Shown here: piece after piece, positions 56,661 to 64,000 of the stretch
Numbering within the stretch: position 1 is the first letter of the stretch
Layout of the letters: every line of letters begins with the position of its first letter
Assembly: GCF_000152865.1 (NCBI RefSeq)
Contig: NZ_CH672390.1
Coordinates: 2,211,468 to 2,275,467 of the forward strand
DNA length: 64,000 nt
Origin: Erythrobacter sp. NAP1
GTDB taxonomy: Bacteria > Pseudomonadota > Alphaproteobacteria > Sphingomonadales > Sphingomonadaceae
Direction of reading: 5' to 3'
The notes under the pieces: generated by a model
Databases searched by the model: none
Told to the model about the DNA's origin: nothing
The model's input: only the letters and a program-made list of their open reading frames with translations
Position numbers and translations under genes: made by a program

Positions 56661-57689
56661 TCAGCGAAACAGGACGCGGTAGGTATACTGCTCCGACAAC
56701 CATCTGAGGCCGAACCAGAACGGCGCTATCCAAACGGCGCATATTGCGGCCTTGATCGCGCGGGCTTCGAAGCTCGTGTCTTTCGCCTCGGCAAATAGCG
56801 CGCTGAGCCCGAAGTAAGCTTTAAGCCACAGCACTCCGAGCGCGATCAGCGCCAGATAGATGATGGCCATCTGCTGTGTCGGTACGGTTTTCATCTCGGA
56901 GCGCATGAGGCTGCGCACCGTCGAGGTCGAATTGCTGATGCCCCAGCTCCACCAGCCGATCATGACAATCGCGCCAACTAAGTGGAGCCACCACTTGGCC
57001 GGATCGTTCACGAATTCGAAGCTTGCAGCGATCAGGCCGCCAATCGCGAAAAGGTTGAAGAATGTTGGGCGCATCTCGTCGCGCGCCTCGCGCATGTCCC
57101 ACGTGACGATGTTGGACTTGGGCAGGTCGAGCCAGAAGCCGGTGCGCACGTTTTCGGGGCGCTCTTCCCACGCTTCGGGGCCATCCATCACTTCCTTGCC
57201 CCAGATCGGTTTGATCATGTCGCGGTGAGGCCTCCATGGCGGGTCGTCGATCTTGGAGACAAACCCCTTCATGTCTTCGAAATCGCGCTTGTGCATGGGC
57301 TCTGCGTCCCAGGCGATCTTTCTGCGCTTGTAGCCCTTGGCCGCGATCCGCTTGGCGATGTATTCGACCATCATCGCTTCGTCGCGCTCGTAAATCGGTT
57401 CATTGCCCGCAAGCTTCATCAGCTCCCATTCGGGGCAGGCGTGCCAGAAAACGTGAAGCGCGGTCGCCATTTCGCACTGCTCGTGGCGCGCGATCCAGTA
57501 AAGCGGCGCGATGTCGTCGCTCCAGTTGAAACCGGTCGCGAAGCGGTGCCATTCTTCGGGCGAAGCCTGTCCAAGCCAGTCGAGCCGTTCATCAGCTTGG
57601 GCCTGGTAGTCGCCATTGGCAGGCACGGTGGTTTCCCATGCGCGACGACGCAATTCTTCCATGTCCAGATTAGCATCCGCAGCAGACAT
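56661..57689 (-). CDS. DUF4274-like membrane protein
   Basis: A 342-residue protein whose N-terminal half contains a DUF4274-like segment (NWSDDIAPLYWIARHEQCEM, then ATALHVFWHACPEW). The C-terminal half, from about residue 205, has four hydrophobic helices. DUF4274 is usually found in small immunity-like or unknown proteins, and fusion to membrane helices is uncommon in my experience. A cytoplasmic sensing domain tied to a membrane part is possible. Confidence 0.6.
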   Translation of the reverse strand: MSAADANLDMEELRRRAWETTVPANGDYQAQADERLDWLGQASPEEWHRFATGFNWSDDIAPLYWIARHEQCEMATALHVFWHACPEWELMKLAGNEPIYERDEAMMVEYIAKRIAAKGYKRRKIAWDAEPMHKRDFEDMKGFVSKIDDPPWRPHRDMIKPIWGKEVMDGPEAWEERPENVRTGFWLDLPKSNIVTWDMREARDEMRPTFFNLFAIGGLIAASFEFVNDPAKWWLHLVGAIVMIGWWSWGISNSTSTVRSLMRSEMKTVPTQQMAIIYLALIALGVLWLKAYFGLSALFAEAKDTSFEARAIKAAICAVWIAPFWFGLRWLSEQYTYRVLFR

Positions 57690-57738
57690 CGCGTTCCCCT
57701 TCGCGCAAATGATTGTGCCGCAAGGGTTTTAGCGTGCA

Positions 57739-57761
57739 CCGGTTACCTTGATGCTAACCGG
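57739..57761. promoter_or_regulatory. Inverted repeat between the DUF4274-like and desaturase genes
   Basis: CCGGTTA (57739-57745) and TAACCGG (57755-57761) pair perfectly around a 9-base spacer in the divergent intergenic region; a possible operator. Confidence 0.35.
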
Positions 57762-57882
57762 CTCGCTTGCAAGGCTTCACAATCGTGTCATCACACCGGC
57801 GCATGTTGACGCGAGCGCCTTGCAGGGCGATGGACACAGCGGACGCGGCTTCCCTTGGCCGCGCAGGAGAAAAACGATCGCC

Positions 57883-58914
57883 ATGCCGGATCGCGACAAT
57901 CGCATAGATACTGACAATCCGCGGGCCATCGCCCGCACCCTCGCCCGCTTTCGCACTCCGCGTGCCAGCCGCAGCGGGTGGGAACTGGCGGTCACCTTCA
58001 TCCCGTTTGCCGCGACGTTTGCGGCTATGCTGTTCGCGGTGGAGGCGGGGTATTACATCGCGCTGCTCCTCACACCGGTCGCCGGGCTGTTTCTGCTGCG
58101 GCTGTTCATCATCCAGCACGATTGCGGGCATGAGGCGTTTTTCCGGAAGCGTGGGAGCAACAATTGGGTCGGGCGCGGGATCGGGGTGTTCACGCTGACG
58201 CCCTACGATTGCTGGCGCCGCAGCCACGCGTTGCACCATGCGAGCACGGGAAATCTCGATGCGCGCGGGTTTGGCGATGTCGATACGCTTACGGTCAACG
58301 AATACATGCAGAAGGGGCGGATCGCGCGCGGCTTTTATCGGCTGTACCGACACCCGGTCTTCCTGCTGGGATTTGGGCCTGCCTACCTGTTCCTGTTGCG
58401 CCACCGGCTGCCCATCGGGTTGATGAAAGCAGGCGCGATCTATTGGGTGAGCGCGCTTGCGACCAATGCCGTGACCGCCGCGATCCTTGTCGGCCTCGCT
58501 TTTGCCTTCGGTATCGCCACCACTGCGCTGGTGTTCGTGCCCGTGCTGGTCACCGCCGCTTCCATCGGAGTATGGCTGTTCTATGTGCAGCACCAGTTCG
58601 AAGAGGCCGCATGGGACAATCGCGAGGACTGGGAGTTTCACGCCTATGCGCTCGCGGGGAGTTCCTATCTCCACCTGCCCGGATGGCTGCACTGGTTCAC
58701 CGGCAATATCGGTATCCACCACGTGCACCATCTGATGAGCCGGATCCCGTTCTACCGCCTGCCCGATGTGCTCAAGGCCTATCCCGAGCTTGCCGAGGTC
58801 AACCGCATAACCCTTCGCCAGACGCCGCGCCTATTCCTGCTCACTCTGTGGGACGAAGAGCGGCGGCGGCTGGTGAGTTTCCGCGAGGCCAAGCGGATCG
58901 CGGCGGCGCAATGA
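57883..58914 (+). CDS. Fatty acid desaturase (omega-6/delta-12-like)
   Basis: A 343-residue di-iron membrane desaturase with histidine boxes HDCGHEAFF, RRSHALHHASTGN and HHVHHLMSRIP. The spacing resembles acyl-lipid delta-12 desaturases. Several membrane helices lie between boxes one and three. The start at 57883 has AGGAG 13 bases upstream; the frame is open to 57748 but the added residues include the inverted repeat. Convergent with the SDR gene. Confidence 0.85.
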   Translation: MPDRDNRIDTDNPRAIARTLARFRTPRASRSGWELAVTFIPFAATFAAMLFAVEAGYYIALLLTPVAGLFLLRLFIIQHDCGHEAFFRKRGSNNWVGRGIGVFTLTPYDCWRRSHALHHASTGNLDARGFGDVDTLTVNEYMQKGRIARGFYRLYRHPVFLLGFGPAYLFLLRHRLPIGLMKAGAIYWVSALATNAVTAAILVGLAFAFGIATTALVFVPVLVTAASIGVWLFYVQHQFEEAAWDNREDWEFHAYALAGSSYLHLPGWLHWFTGNIGIHHVHHLMSRIPFYRLPDVLKAYPELAEVNRITLRQTPRLFLLTLWDEERRRLVSFREAKRIAAAQ

Positions 58915-58972
58915 AAGGGCGCGGCAGCCCGCTTGGCCCACCGCGCTTCTTTCCCGACTTTGATCTGGCGGA

Positions 58973-59740
58973 TCAGACGTTCATCCAGCCACCATCGGCA
59001 ACATAGTCGGCTGCGGTGACAAAGCTGGCTTCGTCTGAGGCCAGGAAGACCGCCACTTCTGCAATCTCGACAGGCTTGCCCGCGCGGCCAAGCGGCGCGC
59101 CCTGCCCGGCCATGGCTTCGAAGTCGTGATATAGCTCAGTCGGGGCGTTCGAGTTCTCGAAGAAATTGGTCGGCACGATGCCGGGTGACAGCGTGTTGAC
59201 CCGGACACCGCGCCCGCCAAGCTCTGCTGCCATCGTGCGAGCGAAGCTGCGAACCGCGGCCTTGCTGGCGAAATAGAGCGTGCCGCCGGGCGCACCCTTG
59301 GCGTGGACGGCCGAGCTGGTGATAATGACAGAGCTGTTGCCCGACAGGACCGGGAGGAAGGCCTGCACCGTGAAGAAGGCGCCCTTCACGTTGAGGTCGA
59401 ACTGGCGGGCGTAGAGCTCTTCGTCGACCTGGTCGATCGGTGCGAACATGCCGTTTCCGGCGTTGGCGAAGAGGATATCGACTTCGCCGAACGTGTCCTT
59501 GGCGAAATCAGCGAGCGCCTGAAGATCGCTGATCGAGGTGGAATCGGCGACGAAGCCGTGCGCGCCCGCGCCCAATTCGGCGAGCGCTGCGTCGATCCCT
59601 TTCTGCTTGCGACCGGTGATGATGACTTCGGCCCCTTCCTCAAGATAGCGCTTGGCCGAAGCGAGGCCGAGACCGGTGGTGCCGCCAGTGATAACGGCTT
59701 TCTTCCCGGCGAGGCGGGCGTTTGTGTGTGTATCTGACAT
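58973..59740 (-). CDS. SDR-family oxidoreductase controlled by the adjacent TetR
   Basis: A 255-residue classical short-chain dehydrogenase: cofactor motif ITGGTTGLGLASAKRY, NAGNGMF for NNAG, catalytic Ser in TSSAVH and YFASK (Tyr-x-x-x-Lys). C-terminal AADYVADGGWMNV is typical. The substrate is unknown. It is divergent from a TetR gene, with three related operator-like sites between them. Confidence 0.9.
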   Translation of the reverse strand: MSDTHTNARLAGKKAVITGGTTGLGLASAKRYLEEGAEVIITGRKQKGIDAALAELGAGAHGFVADSTSISDLQALADFAKDTFGEVDILFANAGNGMFAPIDQVDEELYARQFDLNVKGAFFTVQAFLPVLSGNSSVIITSSAVHAKGAPGGTLYFASKAAVRSFARTMAAELGGRGVRVNTLSPGIVPTNFFENSNAPTELYHDFEAMAGQGAPLGRAGKPVEIAEVAVFLASDEASFVTAADYVADGGWMNV

Positions 59741-59757
59741 TGTCCTAACTCCTTTTC

Positions 59758-59829
59758 TTGACTGATTGGTAAAGTTCAGCTAGGTATCCTTGAACGAGCA
59801 GTCAAGAACTAATTTGAACGAAAGGTCAA
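59758..59829. promoter_or_regulatory. Three TetR-type operator-like sites between the SDR and tetR genes
   Basis: TTGAACGAGCAGTCAA (59790-59805) and TTGAACGAAAGGTCAA (59814-59829) share TTGAACGA and GTCAA and are 24 bp apart; TTGACTGATTGGTAAA (59758-59773) is a weaker copy. The last site ends 5 bases before the tetR GTG, so binding would block its own expression. Confidence 0.6.
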
Positions 59830-59833
59830 AAAA

Positions 59834-60427
59834 GTGCGCTCAGCGAGTTTTGACAAAGGTGAGGTCATCGACAGCATCATGCGGGCCTTCTGGGAGCATG
59901 GATATGAGGCGACTTCGATCCAGACGCTTGAAGCGGCGACCGGGCTCAAGCGGCAGAGCCTCTACAACGCATTCGGGAACAAGGACGCGATGTTCGAACT
60001 CGCCGCCGACCGCTACGATCTGGTGGTGTCGCGCCGCCTCCTTGCCGCGCTCGATAACGATGACCCGCGCGCGGCCTTGAGCGACTTCTTCGCAGCGCAA
60101 CTTGCCGTGCTTGAGGACGCAGGTCAGCCGGCAGGATGCTTCGTCGCCGGAGGGCAGCAGGAACTTGCCAACCGCGCTGACACTGCAATCGGTGAAAAGA
60201 TGAGCGCGCTCATCGGCGTGCAATACAGCGCGCTGGTTGCCGCGTTTGAGCGCTGGAAGGAACAAGGCGCGCTGACCGATGACGCCGACCCGCAAGCACT
60301 CGCGGGAGCGGTAATGGCGCTGGTGCGCGGCCAATCGGTGCTTGGCCGCTCGCAATCCGCCTCCGACATTATCGCGCGCACCGCCAAGACGCTTCCCGAC
60401 CTGTTCGAGCGTTACTATGCGCACTGA
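59834..60427 (+). CDS. TetR/AcrR family transcriptional regulator
   Basis: A 197-residue regulator with an N-terminal HTH (MRAFWEHGYEATSIQTLEAA, then TGLKRQSLYNAFGNKDAMFE) and a helical ligand domain with QPAGCFVAGGQQELA. The start is GTG at 59834. Divergent from the SDR gene, which it probably represses with its own gene until a ligand binds. Confidence 0.92.
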   Translation: MRSASFDKGEVIDSIMRAFWEHGYEATSIQTLEAATGLKRQSLYNAFGNKDAMFELAADRYDLVVSRRLLAALDNDDPRAALSDFFAAQLAVLEDAGQPAGCFVAGGQQELANRADTAIGEKMSALIGVQYSALVAAFERWKEQGALTDDADPQALAGAVMALVRGQSVLGRSQSASDIIARTAKTLPDLFERYYAH

Positions 60428-60444
60428 AGTGGGGTGACTGCGCT

Positions 60445-61335
60445 ATGAAGATCGTCCTCACCGGATCATCAGGCCGCATCGGCCGCGCGATCTTCGGTGC
60501 ACTGGCCCGCGAGCACGAGGTGGTCGGGATCGACCGCAACGTCTTTTCGACCACGCATATCATCGGCGATTGCGCCGACCCCGACGTGATCGCACCCGCG
60601 CTCGAAGGGGCAGATGCGGTGATCCACACTGCCGGGCCGCACGCTCCGCATGTCGGTGTGTGGAGCGAGGCCGAGTTCGAGCGCATTAACGTCGAGGGCA
60701 CGCGCACCCTCTTCGATATGGCAGCGGCAAGCGGCGTAAAGCGTTTCATCTATACCAGCACGACGGCGCTTTACGGCCACGCCATCGCGCCGAGAGAATG
60801 CACGTGGGTGGACGAAACAACCGAGCCGCAACCCAAAAGCATCTACCACCGCACCAAGTTTGCAGCGGAGAAGCTTCTTGAGGAATCCGCCACCCCGGCC
60901 ATGCCGGTGCGGGTGATGCGGATGTCGCGCTGTTTCCCCGAGCCTGCCCCCGCAATGGCGCTGTACCGTCTGCATCGCGGGGTCGATGCGCGCGATGTCG
61001 GGACCGGCCATGCGCTCGCGCTGTCTCACGAGGGCGCCGCCTTTGAACGCTTCATCCTGTCCGGTGCGACGCCTTTCGCCAAAGAGGATTGCCAAAGCCT
61101 TGCCAGCAATGCGCCCGAGGTGATCCGCCAGCGCGCCCCTGCTCTTGCCGAAGCATTTGATCGCCGGGGCTGGACGCTGCCTCGCACCATCGACCGCGTT
61201 TACGATGCGAGCGCTGCGCAGCGCGAGCTTGGCTGGCAACCGCGATGGGGTTGGGAAGAGGTGCTTGCGCAATATGACCGCGACAGCATCGAAGTGCTCG
61301 CGCCCGATGCCACCTACGCGCGCAAGTCCGAATAG
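60445..61335 (+). CDS. NAD-dependent epimerase/dehydratase family protein
   Basis: A 296-residue extended SDR with the nucleotide motif LTGSSGRIGRAIF and active-site YHRTK. Residues after 180 form the substrate part, ending with AAQRELGWQPRWGWEEVL, as in sugar epimerases. The substrate is unknown. It lies 17 bases after tetR and may belong to the same regulon. Confidence 0.85.
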   Translation: MKIVLTGSSGRIGRAIFGALAREHEVVGIDRNVFSTTHIIGDCADPDVIAPALEGADAVIHTAGPHAPHVGVWSEAEFERINVEGTRTLFDMAAASGVKRFIYTSTTALYGHAIAPRECTWVDETTEPQPKSIYHRTKFAAEKLLEESATPAMPVRVMRMSRCFPEPAPAMALYRLHRGVDARDVGTGHALALSHEGAAFERFILSGATPFAKEDCQSLASNAPEVIRQRAPALAEAFDRRGWTLPRTIDRVYDASAAQRELGWQPRWGWEEVLAQYDRDSIEVLAPDATYARKSE

Positions 61336-61336
61336 A

Positions 61337-61879
61337 TCAGCCTGCGCGGGTGTAGGCTTCCTTCATCCAGCCCTTCACCTCGTCGTCGAACTCGCCCGCG
61401 CTGGTAAGCCTGACGCGGTGGCTGCACATCGCATCGCCTTTTTCCAGCCGCCCGGCAGGTTCGTCGCCCTTGAGAGCGAGCCCAAGATCGACGCGTGTCT
61501 TGGTCGCAGGGGTGATCAGCGCAAATTGCTTCTTGCGGCGCAGCGACACGCTGGCCTTTTTGGGCGCGACCTCGACATCGCTGCCAAGGCCTTTGGCAAA
61601 GTCCATGATCGCATCGTGGATCGGCTTCAGATCTGCCTTTGCGCCCGAATATTGCGAGGCGACGAGGTCGACCTCTTCATCGCTGGCAAGCGCCTTGGCT
61701 GCGACGAGGTTGGCAAAACCATGCGTCATCGCGTGATCGCTTTTAAGCATGGCTACGATCTTGCCGTGCTTGTCGAGACCTGATTTCGCCACGATGCCGA
61801 GCCACTCTTCAAGCGGCTTGCCGGTCTTTTCCGGCATGTTGGCAATCATGCTCGCAGCCATTTCTTCCGGAGTTGCCAT
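61337..61879 (-). CDS. DUF4287 / DUF5655-like protein
   Basis: A 180-residue protein whose first 70 residues match DUF4287 (MIANMPEKTGKPLEEWLGIV). The rest, with VSLRRKKQFALITPATKTRV, resembles a DUF5655 transport-like domain. Cytoplasmic, function unknown. Its start has GGGGAGAG upstream. It is convergent with the epimerase, stops 1 base apart. Confidence 0.8.
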   Translation of the reverse strand: MATPEEMAASMIANMPEKTGKPLEEWLGIVAKSGLDKHGKIVAMLKSDHAMTHGFANLVAAKALASDEEVDLVASQYSGAKADLKPIHDAIMDFAKGLGSDVEVAPKKASVSLRRKKQFALITPATKTRVDLGLALKGDEPAGRLEKGDAMCSHRVRLTSAGEFDDEVKGWMKEAYTRAG

Positions 61880-62032
61880 CGTCTCTCTCCCCTAGCCTAT
61901 GCCTGTACGGGGAAGGGTGTAGCACGCTTTTATCGTGTGTTTCGATGGTTCCCGAATTCGTGATTGAAAATCCCGATCTTCGCAATCGCAACAATCAATT
62001 TTTGTGCAGCGCATCAATCCCTATTTGAGCCG

Positions 62033-62057
62033 GGAACAAATTTCCGACCTCTTCATT
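62033..62057 (+). promoter_or_regulatory. EcfG-like promoter candidate for ahpC
   Basis: GGAAC (62033-62037), 16 bases, then CATT (62054-62057). This matches the -35 and spacing of EcfG promoters but CATT differs from CGTT by one base. The start would lie about 25 bases before the ATG. A housekeeping alternative is TTGTGC (62002) with TATTTG (62022). Confidence 0.35.
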
Positions 62058-62087
62058 TAACTTCCAACTCAACGAGGAAACACACCC

Positions 62088-62654
62088 ATGGGTATCATTG
62101 GTTCGACCATCAAACCTTTCACCGCAACGGCCTTCAAGGCTGGCGAAGACTTCTATGAAGTTTCGGAGAAGGATCTCGAAGGCAAGTGGTCGGTTTTCTT
62201 CTTCTATCCTGCTGACTGGACCTTCGTCTGCCCGACCGAGCTCGAAGACCTCGGCGAAAAGTACGAAATGCTCCAGTCGATGGGCGTCGAAGTGTTCGCG
62301 GTTTCGACCGACACGCACTTCAGCCACAAGGCATGGCACGACACCTCGGAGAAGATCGGCAAGCTCAAGTTCCCGTTCCTCGGCGACCAGATGCATGTCC
62401 TTTCGAACAACTTCGGCGTGCTGCGTGAAGGCGTCGGCCTTGCCGATCGTGCAACCTTCGTTGTCGACCCCGACGGCGTGATTCAGATCATGGAAATCAC
62501 CTGCGAAGGCGTCGGCCGCAATGCCAACGAACTGACCCGCAAGATCAAGGCTGCTCAGTATGTTCGCGACAATCCCGGACAGGTTTGCCCGGCCGCATGG
62601 GAAGAAGGAAGCGAAACTCTTGCACCTTCTCTGGATCTAGTTGGCAAGATCTGA
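62088..62654 (+). CDS. ahpC: Alkyl hydroperoxide reductase subunit C (peroxiredoxin)
   Basis: A 188-residue 2-Cys peroxiredoxin that reduces H2O2 and organic peroxides. The peroxidatic Cys48 lies in DWTFVCPTE and the resolving Cys167 in GQVCPAAW. The sequence is close to E. coli AhpC throughout, for example [23 protein letters not shown] upstream supplies the ribosome site. ahpF follows after a terminator-containing gap of 219 bases. Confidence 0.97.
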   Translation: MGIIGSTIKPFTATAFKAGEDFYEVSEKDLEGKWSVFFFYPADWTFVCPTELEDLGEKYEMLQSMGVEVFAVSTDTHFSHKAWHDTSEKIGKLKFPFLGDQMHVLSNNFGVLREGVGLADRATFVVDPDGVIQIMEITCEGVGRNANELTRKIKAAQYVRDNPGQVCPAAWEEGSETLAPSLDLVGKI

Positions 62655-62678
62655 GTTTAGATAACACAGATAGGGCGC

Positions 62679-62712
62679 GCGCGGCTCCTCTCCCCTCCCT
62701 CTCTCGCCGCGC
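62679..62712 (+). other. Hairpin with 20-nt pyrimidine-only loop in the ahpC 3' UTR
   Basis: A 7-bp stem GCGCGGC (62679-62685) / GCCGCGC (62706-62712) encloses 20 consecutive pyrimidines (62686-62705). A further 6-bp hairpin (ACCCGG 62724-62729 / CCGGGT 62737-62742) follows. Confidence 0.55.
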
Positions 62713-62748
62713 CGCCCACCTTTACCCGGCCTTATACCGGGTCGTTTG

Positions 62749-62805
62749 AAGCCCGGGGCCTGACCCTCCCCCTCCCCCCCCAAAGTCAGGCTCCGGGCTT
62801 TTTTT
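62749..62805 (+). terminator. Strong terminator between ahpC and ahpF with pyrimidine-rich loop
   Basis: A 16-bp stem (62749-62764 / 62785-62800, one G-U pair in RNA) with a loop of 17 pyrimidines plus AAA is followed by seven T. It should end most ahpC transcripts and leave ahpF at a lower level by read-through or its own start. Confidence 0.9.
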
Positions 62806-62873
62806 CTCACATTTTCGCATTCGGCGCGCCTCGCGCCGGAGCCCCACGTTTTCTCAGGCAAAGGTGTACGCCC

Positions 62874-64000
62874 ATGCTCGACGCAAACATGCAAATCCAG
62901 CTCAAGCAATATCTCGCCAATCTTCGCGAGCCGATCGAACTCGTCGCATCATTGGACGATGGCGAGAAGTCCGCGCAGACCCGCGAATTGCTGACCGAGA
63001 TTGCCGAGTTGCACGAGATGGTCACCGCTTCGTTCGACGGCACGCATGAAAGGAAGCCAAGCTTCATCATCCGCCGTGCCTCGGATGCGAACAAGTGGGT
63101 ACGCTTTGCAGGCCTTCCGATGGGCCATGAATTTACCTCGCTGGTGCTCGCGCTGCTTTGGGCTGGCGGTCACCCGCCGAAAGTCGACGCCGACCTGATC
63201 GAACAGGTCCGCGCGCTCGAAGGCGATTATGAGTTCGAGATGTTCTTCTCGCTCTCATGCCACAACTGCCCCGACGTGGTGCAGGCTCTGACGCTGATGG
63301 CGCTTGAGAACACGCACATCACAGCGACGCTCATCGAAGGCGGAACCTTTCAGGACGAAGTCGAAGAACGCGGCGTGCTCGCGGTTCCTGCGACCTTCCT
63401 CAACGGTGAGAGCTTCTACAACGGCAAGATGGAGCTCGCAGAGATCCTCTCCAAGCTCGACAGCGGCGCCGACGAGAAGGCAGCCGAGAAGCTTTCGGCC
63501 AAGGACCCGTTTGAAGTGCTCGTTATCGGTGGCGGGCCCGCAGGTGCGGCTTCGGCGATCTACACCGCGCGCAAGGGTTTCCGCACCGGCATCGCGGCAG
63601 AACGCTTTGGCGGCCAGTTGCAGGACACGCTCGGCATCGAGAACCTGCCAGGCACATCCTACACCGAAGGCCCCAAGCTTTCCGACGACCTGAAGAAGCA
63701 GGTCGCGGAGAACGAAATCGACATGATGGACCTCGCCCGCGCAACCGAGCTTCGTCCGGCCAAGGAAGCTGGCGGCATGCATGAAGTGACACTGGCGAAT
63801 GGCGCGGTGCTGAAGTCGCGCTCGCTCATCCTCTCAACCGGCGCGCGCTGGCGCAATCTCGGCGTTCCGGGTGAAGCCGAATACCGCAACAAGGGCGTTG
63901 CCTACTGCCCGCACTGTGACGGCCCGCTGTTCAAGGGCAAGCGCATCGCGGTGATCGGCGGCGGCAACTCGGGTGTCGAAGCAGCCATCGACCTCGCCAA
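62874..64000 (+). CDS. ahpF: Alkyl hydroperoxide reductase subunit F (gene runs off the right edge)
   Basis: Flavoprotein disulfide reductase that recycles AhpC with NAD(P)H. The first 375 codons are present. The N-terminal double thioredoxin-like domain has the redox motif CHNC (Cys129/132). The FAD fold begins at [14 protein letters not shown], and the second redox pair CPHC is Cys345/348. All four numbers equal those of E. coli AhpF. The C-terminal part is beyond the window. Confidence 0.97.
   Translation, partial: MLDANMQIQLKQYLANLREPIELVASLDDGEKSAQTRELLTEIAELHEMVTASFDGTHERKPSFIIRRASDANKWVRFAGLPMGHEFTSLVLALLWAGGHPPKVDADLIEQVRALEGDYEFEMFFSLSCHNCPDVVQALTLMALENTHITATLIEGGTFQDEVEERGVLAVPATFLNGESFYNGKMELAEILSKLDSGADEKAAEKLSAKDPFEVLVIGGGPAGAASAIYTARKGFRTGIAAERFGGQLQDTLGIENLPGTSYTEGPKLSDDLKKQVAENEIDMMDLARATELRPAKEAGGMHEVTLANGAVLKSRSLILSTGARWRNLGVPGEAEYRNKGVAYCPHCDGPLFKGKRIAVIGGGNSGVEAAIDLA

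Noticed and set aside
62637..62909. 90-residue minus-strand frame between ahpC and ahpF
   Set aside because: Lies over the terminator hairpins and pyrimidine loops, has no ribosome site, and its Gly/Arg/Glu content follows from the purine-rich complement.

Overview
The window looks like chromosomal DNA of an alphaproteobacterium of the Sphingomonadales, most likely an Erythrobacter-type marine member. The reasons are high-GC coding DNA, a PhyR-NepR-EcfG general stress cassette, phasin and PHA synthase, LptF/LptG, a membrane-anchored CycM-type cytochrome c, a Caulobacter-like SigF/NrsF pair and a PEP-CTERM surface protein. The genus is inferred from gene resemblance only. I see no insertion sequence, prophage, integrase, rRNA operon or CRISPR array. 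The one tRNA is tRNA-Gln(CTG). Both ends cut genes: an aminotransferase on the left and ahpF on the right.

Layout. 0-4 kb: aminotransferase start, phaC, an unusual phasin with a histone-like N-terminus and palindromic operators, then clpS. 4-10 kb: DUF427, lptF-lptG-GNAT, a small lipoprotein, a desaturase and a YghO-like protein. 10-13 kb: phyR, nepR-ecfG and an AI-2E/PerM family permease. 13-22 kb: DAACS symporter, glmM-thiD, LOG-family protein, tRNA-Gln, ppx/gppA-rlmE, cycM and pheA. 22-29.5 kb: a tightly overlapped operon DUF4129-DUF4350-moxR-DUF58-spoIIM-RDD that ends in a class A beta-lactamase with complete Ambler motifs and exact Ambler spacing. 29.5-33.7 kb: small membrane protein plus desaturase/hydroxylase, isoaspartyl peptidase, SDR, esterase. 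33.7-37.8 kb: a bufferin-type copper-metallophore locus split over two strands (bufB-bufC leftward; bufA-doxX-sigF-nrsF rightward), with a SigF-type promoter (GTAAC + N16 + CGAA) facing each way.

37.8-47.5 kb: zntB/corA, ispG preceded by three GGTGACA repeats exactly 21 bp apart, a mini beta-helix protein, a thioredoxin-fold lipoprotein, mntP, a histone-deacetylase-like amidohydrolase, a flavoprotein, two unrelated L,D-transpeptidases and an EamA transporter. 47.6-53 kb: acnA, a rhodanese lipoprotein, and a 659-residue Ser/Gly-rich PEP-CTERM protein with 21-bp tandem repeats. 53-64 kb: ruvA-dsrE-ruvB, aroC, a DUF4274-like membrane protein, a third desaturase, a divergent SDR/TetR pair with matching operators, an epimerase, a DUF4287 protein and ahpC-ahpF separated by a strong hairpin terminator.

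How the parts fit. Much of the window deals with carbon storage, envelope upkeep and stress: PHA granules, LPS export, peptidoglycan crosslinking and beta-lactam hydrolysis, general stress response, copper or oxidative stress, and peroxide reduction. The items I find most worth a second look are the two-way SigF-controlled bufferin locus, the beta-lactamase built into the MoxR operon, the phasin that appears to have two translation starts, and a shared class of hairpins with 17-20 nt pyrimidine-only loops downstream of the phasin and ahpC genes.
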